NCBI GenBank assembly: GCA_910579015.1
Contig: CAJTRO010000080.1
Location: forward strand, 1 to 9,063
Reading direction: 5' to 3'
DNA from: an uncultured Dorea sp.
GTDB lineage: Bacteria > Bacillota_A > Clostridia > Lachnospirales > Lachnospiraceae
DNA: 9,063 nucleotides
Under the pieces are notes generated by a model, which had not been told where the DNA came from, ran no database searches, and saw only the letters and a program-made list of their open reading frames with translations. A program made the translations under genes and the position numbers. Below are positions 5,522 through 9,063 of this stretch, piece after piece; the first letter of the stretch is position 1, and each line of letters begins with the position of its first letter.

Positions 5522-7888
5522 TTGCAAAGAGCAAAGAAATTCTTGATTCTTGTACTTCTTGTATGTCTGTGCACAGTATATGTGCCGGGCATAGAGAGTC
5601 AGGCGGAAGAGATGTCAGGGGAGCAGACATCAGACGATCCAGGACTGGAAGATGAGAATCCTCAGCGTCTCGACGAGGCGACCGGTATGGATGAAGACGG
5701 TAATATCTTCGAAGTGGACGAGACGGGGGGAGAGATTAGCGAGTCCGGGATTGCGGTGCATTCACGGGCGGCGTCTGTGAAGGTGGTAAATTTCAAGACC
5801 AAGGGTAATGCGGTCACGGAGTATAAGGAGTATTCTACCAAAGCTGATGGGTATACCAACGGCGCTTATGGAGCGGATGCGGCGTTTCTTGGAACGGACG
5901 GCAGTACAGTGAAGTTCATGTTGTCCGGCGTGGTAGGCGAGGTGTCAGCTGACGAGGTACAGGTGGTTGATTTCGCAAGCGTACAGTCTGTCAGCTGTTA
6001 TAAGGCGGAGAATGGAAGACTGCTTCATTATATCACGCACGATATGACGACGGCAGGGCACGCGACATCATTGGATAATGGCAAAGCGCCTTCTTATCTT
6101 CAGGGCGGCGTTACCTATTACAGTTATGACGGACATTATTTTTACACGGATTATGGAACGATGCTCAATGATTACCAGAATGAGACAAGGGCGAATTCTG
6201 TGAATGCGGGCAGTCCGCATTATAATTATTATCAGTATCTGCCGTTCAGGAGCCGGACGGCATACAGCGGTGCGGAGCTTAACAGCTTGTTGGAAGGGAA
6301 GACACAGGCTTCGTCAAAGTTAAGAAATACAGGAGATTATTTTGCCGGCAGCCAGAATACATATGGCGTCAATGCGCTTATTATGGCCGGGATTGCGGCC
6401 AATGAGAGCGGATGGGGGACAAGCAGTATCTGTCAGAACAAGAATAATCTGTTTGGGCTGAACGCGGTGGATTCTTCACCGGGCACCAGCGCCAATACAT
6501 ATGCGAGCGTGGAAGAATGTATCCGGCAGTTTGCTGACGGCTGGATGTCCAGAAAGTATCTGAATCCGGAACACTGGACTTATAATGGCGGTTTTCTCGG
6601 CAATAAGGCGAGCGGAGTGAATGTGAAATATGCGTCCGATCCGTACTGGGGAGAAAAAGCGGCGAATATTATCTGGCGTCTGGACCAGAACGGGGGAAGC
6701 AGGGATGCGGATGCCTATACTATTGGTATCAAGGATACCCTTGCGACCGGACATACCAGTGTGAATGTAAGACGGGGAAGCAGTACGTCAGAGGCATTAC
6801 TGTACAAGACGGGGGCGGCATCGAATTATGCCGTGCTGATACAGGATCTGGCCGCGGAGAATTCATTTTACAGGATCCAGAGTGACGCCGTACTGAACGC
6901 AGACCGTGCGTCTGTCAATACAGGGACGGGAAAATACGACTATGACAATATGTATGCATATATTTCATCCGGTTATGTGACCGTAGTCAATCAGGGTAAA
7001 ACGGTGGATGCGCCGTTGGCGAAGGTGTTAGAATCCATTTATATCAGCCAGGCGCCGGCACGGACGACATATACGGCGGGCGAGACCTTCGATGCGGCAG
7101 GCATGGTTGTGATGGCAAGATGGAATGATGGAACAGAGTCTGATGTGACGGCAGAAGTTACATACAGCACGGATGCGCTTTCGGAAGGAACGGGAAGCGT
7201 CACGGTTTCCTATACGAATGAGGGAGTGACCATGACGGCGGACCAGGCGGTTACAGTGACGGCGGCCGCGCCTCCGGCACAGAATCCGGATGAGCCGACA
7301 GGGGATAATACACAGCCTCCGGCAGACACTGCGCCGACGCCGGATGAGCCGACAGGAGATAATACCCAGCCTCCGGCAGGTGCGCCGACGCCGGATGAGC
7401 CGTCAGAAGACGATACACAAGTGACACCGGCACCGGATACACCAGTGGCAGATCCGGGACAGCAGCCAGCAGACGGGACACCGAATGCAGATCCAGGGCA
7501 GCCTCCGGCAGACGGGACACCGAATGCAGATCCAGGACAGCAGCCGACAGACGGGACACCGGATGCAGATCCGGGGCAGCAGCCGTCAGATCCGGTGCCT
7601 AAGACAGACTCGACACAGCAGGGAGGTACTTCGTCGGAAGCGATCTTCCAGTCAGTGGCAGGTACGGGAGATAAGGAGCAGAACAGCGCCGTACAGGCAG
7701 GGAACGAAAATAAGGATACGTCGGCATCTGCGAATGGGCGCCAGAATACATCAGCCGGCAACGGGCAGGAGAGAAAAGCGCCGAAAACAGGGGATGAGAG
7801 CAATCTTATGCTTTGGAGTGTCCTTTTCGTGATCTCAATGTCAGGGATGATATCCGTTATTCAAAGAAAGAGAGAATCAGCCGGTTAA
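5522..7888 (+). CDS. Secreted, sortase-anchored N-acetylglucosaminidase (GH73), 788 aa
   Basis: A peptidoglycan hydrolase predicted to cut glycan strands at the cell surface. TTG at 5522 is chosen because AAAGGAGG (5507-5514) sits 7 nt upstream and a signal peptide follows at once (residues 1-30, KKFLILVLLVCLC core). An acidic stretch (30-80) and a region opening VKVVNF (85-150) come next. The glucosaminidase domain (about 270-390) contains AANESGWGTS with the likely catalytic Glu295. An SH3-like region follows (about 408-495, SVNVRRGSST), then a Big_3-type Ig-like domain (about 502-585, opening LESIYIS) and a Pro/Asp-rich repeat wall-spanning region (587-705). The C-terminus is a cell-wall sorting signal: APKTG (753-757), a hydrophobic helix and QRKRESAG. 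It is the last gene of the element; its stop is a few bases from the att arm, with no terminator in between. Confidence 0.9.
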   Translation: MQRAKKFLILVLLVCLCTVYVPGIESQAEEMSGEQTSDDPGLEDENPQRLDEATGMDEDGNIFEVDETGGEISESGIAVHSRAASVKVVNFKTKGNAVTEYKEYSTKADGYTNGAYGADAAFLGTDGSTVKFMLSGVVGEVSADEVQVVDFASVQSVSCYKAENGRLLHYITHDMTTAGHATSLDNGKAPSYLQGGVTYYSYDGHYFYTDYGTMLNDYQNETRANSVNAGSPHYNYYQYLPFRSRTAYSGAELNSLLEGKTQASSKLRNTGDYFAGSQNTYGVNALIMAGIAANESGWGTSSICQNKNNLFGLNAVDSSPGTSANTYASVEECIRQFADGWMSRKYLNPEHWTYNGGFLGNKASGVNVKYASDPYWGEKAANIIWRLDQNGGSRDADAYTIGIKDTLATGHTSVNVRRGSSTSEALLYKTGAASNYAVLIQDLAAENSFYRIQSDAVLNADRASVNTGTGKYDYDNMYAYISSGYVTVVNQGKTVDAPLAKVLESIYISQAPARTTYTAGETFDAAGMVVMARWNDGTESDVTAEVTYSTDALSEGTGSVTVSYTNEGVTMTADQAVTVTAAAPPAQNPDEPTGDNTQPPADTAPTPDEPTGDNTQPPAGAPTPDEPSEDDTQVTPAPDTPVADPGQQPADGTPNADPGQPPADGTPNADPGQQPTDGTPDADPGQQPSDPVPKTDSTQQGGTSSEAIFQSVAGTGDKEQNSAVQAGNENKDTSASANGRQNTSAGNGQERKAPKTGDESNLMLWSVLFVISMSGMISVIQRKRESAG
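7283..7420 (+). repeat. Repeats encoding PTPDEPTGDNTQPPA-type units
   Basis: Two units of 54 and 51 bp (7283-7336 and 7337-7387), then a diverged partial unit from 7388. They form the first part of the Pro-rich wall-spanning region of the glucosaminidase. Confidence 0.75.
7448..7603 (+). repeat. 39-bp tandem repeats encoding ADPGQQPADGTPN units
   Basis: Four units of 13 codons (7448-7486, 7487-7525, 7526-7564, and a diverged fourth from 7565). They lie between the Ig-like domain and the sorting signal, where Pro-rich repeats typically carry a protein across the wall. The near-identical DNA suggests that the copy number may vary between strains. Confidence 0.8.
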
Positions 7889-7891
7889 AGC

Positions 7892-7930
7892 TGTCTTCTG
7901 TTTTTCAACGACGCATGTGTGGCAATGGCA
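7892..7930 (+). other. attR: right junction of the serine-integrase element
   Basis: Element half: 7892-7915. Host half: 7918-7930. The core GACGCATGTG (7910-7919) matches 2372-2381. Predicted crossover TG at 7916-7917. The element arm begins just after the glucosaminidase stop codon. Confidence 0.85.
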
Positions 7931-8704
7931 GAGCATATCTGCGGAAATGAAGAGGAATTCGTGGCGCAGATGAATAAGCGGGCGGAAGGTCTTGGGATGA
8001 CGAATACGCATTTTGTAAACTGTAACGGGCTGGATGCGGACGGTCATCTGACGACTGCGAGGGATATTGCCCTGATGTCACGGGAGCTGATCACTAAGTA
8101 TCCCCAGATCCATGATTACTGCATGATCTGGATGGAGAATATCACTCATACGACGAAGAAGGGAACGTCCGAATTCGGACTGACGAATACGAATAAGCTG
8201 ATCCGTCAGTATGAGTATGCCACCGGCCTTAAGACCGGTTCCACCAGCAAGGCGAAGTTCTGCCTGTCAGCAACGGCGAAGAAGGATGATATGGAGCTGG
8301 TGGCAGTCATCATGGCGGCCGAAGACAGCAAGGCCCGGGTACGGGATGCTGTCTCGCTTTGCAACTACGGGTTTGGAAAATGCAACAAATATCAGGAGGA
8401 TGTGGGAGTGCCCATCAAGCCTGTGAAGCTCTCGAAAGGCGTGAAGGAGAAGATCAGTGTTGCACAGGAAGAGCCATTTACATATGTCGATACCACCGGG
8501 GCAGACTTAAAGGGGATGGAGCGGAAAGTCTCGATCAAGAAGAAGCTGAGCGCTCCGGTGAAGAAAGGAGATAAGGTAGGAACGGTGAAGTATTTCCTGA
8601 ACGGCAAGGAAGTAGGAAGCCGGGATGTTGTCGCGGCTGAGTCGGTGAAGAAGATCAGCTATCAGAGTGCGGTGGTTGATACGATGAAAAACTGGCTGTT
8701 GTAA
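7919..8704 (+). CDS. D-alanyl-D-alanine carboxypeptidase, C-terminal fragment
   Basis: The 3' half of the carboxypeptidase begun at 1649. The frame opens at GTG 7919 (native Val245, VAMAEHICGN) immediately after attR. There is no ribosome binding site in front of it, since the upstream bases are the element's att arm, so separate translation is doubtful while the element is integrated. It contains KTGSTSKA (Lys105-Thr-Gly in the fragment, 349-351 in the joined protein), the third active-site motif of penicillin-binding proteins. A PBP5-type C-terminal domain follows (about fragment residues 165-240), then a short C-terminal helix. The sequence looks well kept, with no frameshift or stop, which suggests recent or reversible interruption. 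Functionally it is a separated fragment; no catalytic Ser or Lys is present in it. Confidence 0.85.
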   Translation: MAMAEHICGNEEEFVAQMNKRAEGLGMTNTHFVNCNGLDADGHLTTARDIALMSRELITKYPQIHDYCMIWMENITHTTKKGTSEFGLTNTNKLIRQYEYATGLKTGSTSKAKFCLSATAKKDDMELVAVIMAAEDSKARVRDAVSLCNYGFGKCNKYQEDVGVPIKPVKLSKGVKEKISVAQEEPFTYVDTTGADLKGMERKVSIKKKLSAPVKKGDKVGTVKYFLNGKEVGSRDVVAAESVKKISYQSAVVDTMKNWLL

Positions 8705-8759
8705 CGGCGGTGATGAATTCGCCGGACGGTTGTGATGATGGATGTTACAGATGAGTAAG

Positions 8760-8818
8760 AGGACTGTCAGGAGATGAGGTGTTTCTAAAGGGAACGGTCA
8801 TTTCCGGCAGTCTTTTTT
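8760..8818 (+). terminator. Terminator of the carboxypeptidase gene
   Basis: GACTGTC (8762-8768) pairs with GGCAGTC (8806-8812, one G-U pair), with extra weak pairs outside. A run of T (8813-8818) follows. The loop is long (37 nt), so the fold is likely but not ideal. Confidence 0.6.
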
Positions 8819-8870
8819 GTATTTTAAATTGTGTAAAGGATTCATTTGAGAAATGGCTGGCTGATTTCGA

Positions 8871-8890
8871 GATAATCGTTAGATAATCGT
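8871..8890 (+). repeat. Direct repeat GATAATCGT, 11-bp period
   Basis: GATAATCGT at 8871-8879 and again at 8882-8890, offset by 11 bp (about one helical turn). The spacing fits a tandem binding site for a dimeric regulator of a gene beyond the right edge. There is no direct evidence of function. Confidence 0.5.
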
Positions 8891-8905
8891 ATGTTATATA
8901 GCAAA

Positions 8906-8934
8906 TTTTCGTAGAGCAGCTTCCTCTACGAAAA
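8906..8934. repeat. Perfect 11-bp inverted repeat
   Basis: TTTTCGTAGAG (8906-8916) and CTCTACGAAAA (8924-8934) with a 7-nt loop. Both strands have an A-rich sequence immediately after the GC-containing stem, so it is a poor terminator in either direction. An operator or an RNA structure is more likely. Confidence 0.6.
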
Positions 8935-8973
8935 AAACAGACTCTTTCAAATGGATAAAATAGTATGAACCAG

Positions 8974-9005
8974 TGAAATAATACGTTAAATTATTTCATT
9001 TTTTC
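8974..9005 (+). terminator. Terminator-like hairpin
   Basis: TGAAATAAT (8974-8982) pairs perfectly with ATTATTTCA (8990-8998), followed by six T (8999-9004). The stem is AT-only apart from one G-C pair, so it is weak. No coding gene precedes it; it might end a small RNA from the 8830-8970 region. Confidence 0.4.
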
Positions 9006-9063
9006 TATATGCTGTTAAAAAAAATGGGATATGAGAACAAATACGAAAACAAAAAAGAATTAT

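Larger units (their letters stand above)
2378..7915 (+). mobile_element. 5,538-bp serine-integrase element inserted in a D,D-carboxypeptidase gene
   Basis: The element is bounded by attL and attR. It carries an unknown 319-aa gene, a 57-aa ORF, a large serine integrase and a wall-anchored glucosaminidase, all on the + strand. Its removal restores an uninterrupted 505-residue carboxypeptidase. Joining its ends gives an attP of 24+2+24 bp in which 19 of 24 arm positions are complementary. The empty host site gives a smaller palindrome with 10 of 13 arm positions complementary. No conjugation, replication or phage structural genes are present, so it is either a minimal integrative element or depends on a helper for transfer. 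No inactivating lesion is visible in the integrase. Confidence 0.85.
8705..9063. other. Intergenic region, no recognised gene
   Basis: After the carboxypeptidase stop there is a terminator (8760-8818), then AT-rich DNA. I see a 9-bp direct repeat (8871-8890), a perfect 11-bp dyad (8906-8934) and a terminator-like hairpin (8974-9004). No ORF with a ribosome site is visible, and the downstream gene is outside the window. Confidence 0.6.

Noticed and set aside
7448..7603. CRISPR-like repeats
   Set aside because: The 39-bp units are contiguous with no spacers and encode in-frame protein repeats. The same holds for 1799-1987.
7210..7803. 197-codon minus-strand frame rich in Gly, Ser, Val and Cys
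   Set aside because: It is antisense to the Pro/Asp repeats of the glucosaminidase. Its repetitive content is a by-product of those repeats.
2378..7915. Interpretation as a prophage, conjugative element or transposon
   Set aside because: No capsid, terminase, relaxase, type IV secretion or replication genes are present. The ends are serine-integrase att sites rather than terminal inverted repeats.
2381..7918. Gene split explained by assembly error or random decay
   Set aside because: The junctions share an exact core, both reconstructed att sites are symmetrical about one dinucleotide, and the halves rejoin in frame. Chance misassembly would not give this.
1649..8704. Sporulation dacF-spoIIA operon
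   Set aside because: The gene is followed by a terminator and intergenic DNA, with no spoIIAA, spoIIAB or sigF genes. I therefore give no dacF symbol.

Overview
The window looks like chromosomal DNA of a low-to-mid GC, Gram-positive Clostridia, most likely Lachnospiraceae. Supporting signs are strong AGGAGG-type ribosome binding sites, sigma-A-like promoters, a DacF/DacA-type penicillin-binding protein, a clostridial TnpX/TndX-like large serine recombinase and a sortase-anchored surface protein. The taxon is inferred from protein style only.

Left part (1-713): no convincing conventional gene. It holds a compact type I toxin-antitoxin locus: a 26-residue membrane toxin (357-437) with its own promoter, a 5' hairpin next to its ribosome binding site, and a convergent antisense RNA of about 110 nt. 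The antisense RNA has a near-consensus promoter lying inside the toxin terminator hairpin. A 14-bp inverted repeat (212-225 / 594-607) brackets the whole locus. An unrecognised lipoprotein gene follows (714-1541).

Centre and right (1649-8704): one D-alanyl-D-alanine carboxypeptidase gene has been cut in two by a 5,538-bp insertion. The N-terminal half (1649-2380) holds the signal peptide, a repetitive acidic linker, and the SVTK and SAN active-site motifs. The C-terminal half (7919-8701) holds the KTG motif and the C-terminal domain. Removing one copy of the repeated core GACGCATGTG (2372-2381 and 7910-7919) rejoins the halves exactly in frame (...SANDAC-VAMAEH...) into a 505-residue protein. 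Reconstructed attP (about 50 bp) and attB (about 28 bp) are both imperfect palindromes centred on the same TG dinucleotide, as expected for a large serine integrase.

The element carries four genes, all on the + strand: an unrecognised 319-residue protein (2497-3456) closed by a terminator, a 57-residue ORF (3590-3763) overlapping the integrase start, the serine integrase (3775-5355), and a secreted, wall-anchored glucosaminidase (5522-7888) whose stop lies only a few bases from the attachment-site arm. The element therefore disrupts a host wall-modifying enzyme at its active site and brings in a different wall hydrolase. It looks intact, and its insertion looks reversible in principle.

Right end (8705-9063): the carboxypeptidase terminator, then AT-rich DNA with a 9-bp direct repeat, a perfect 11-bp dyad and a second terminator-like hairpin. 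No gene is recognised there.
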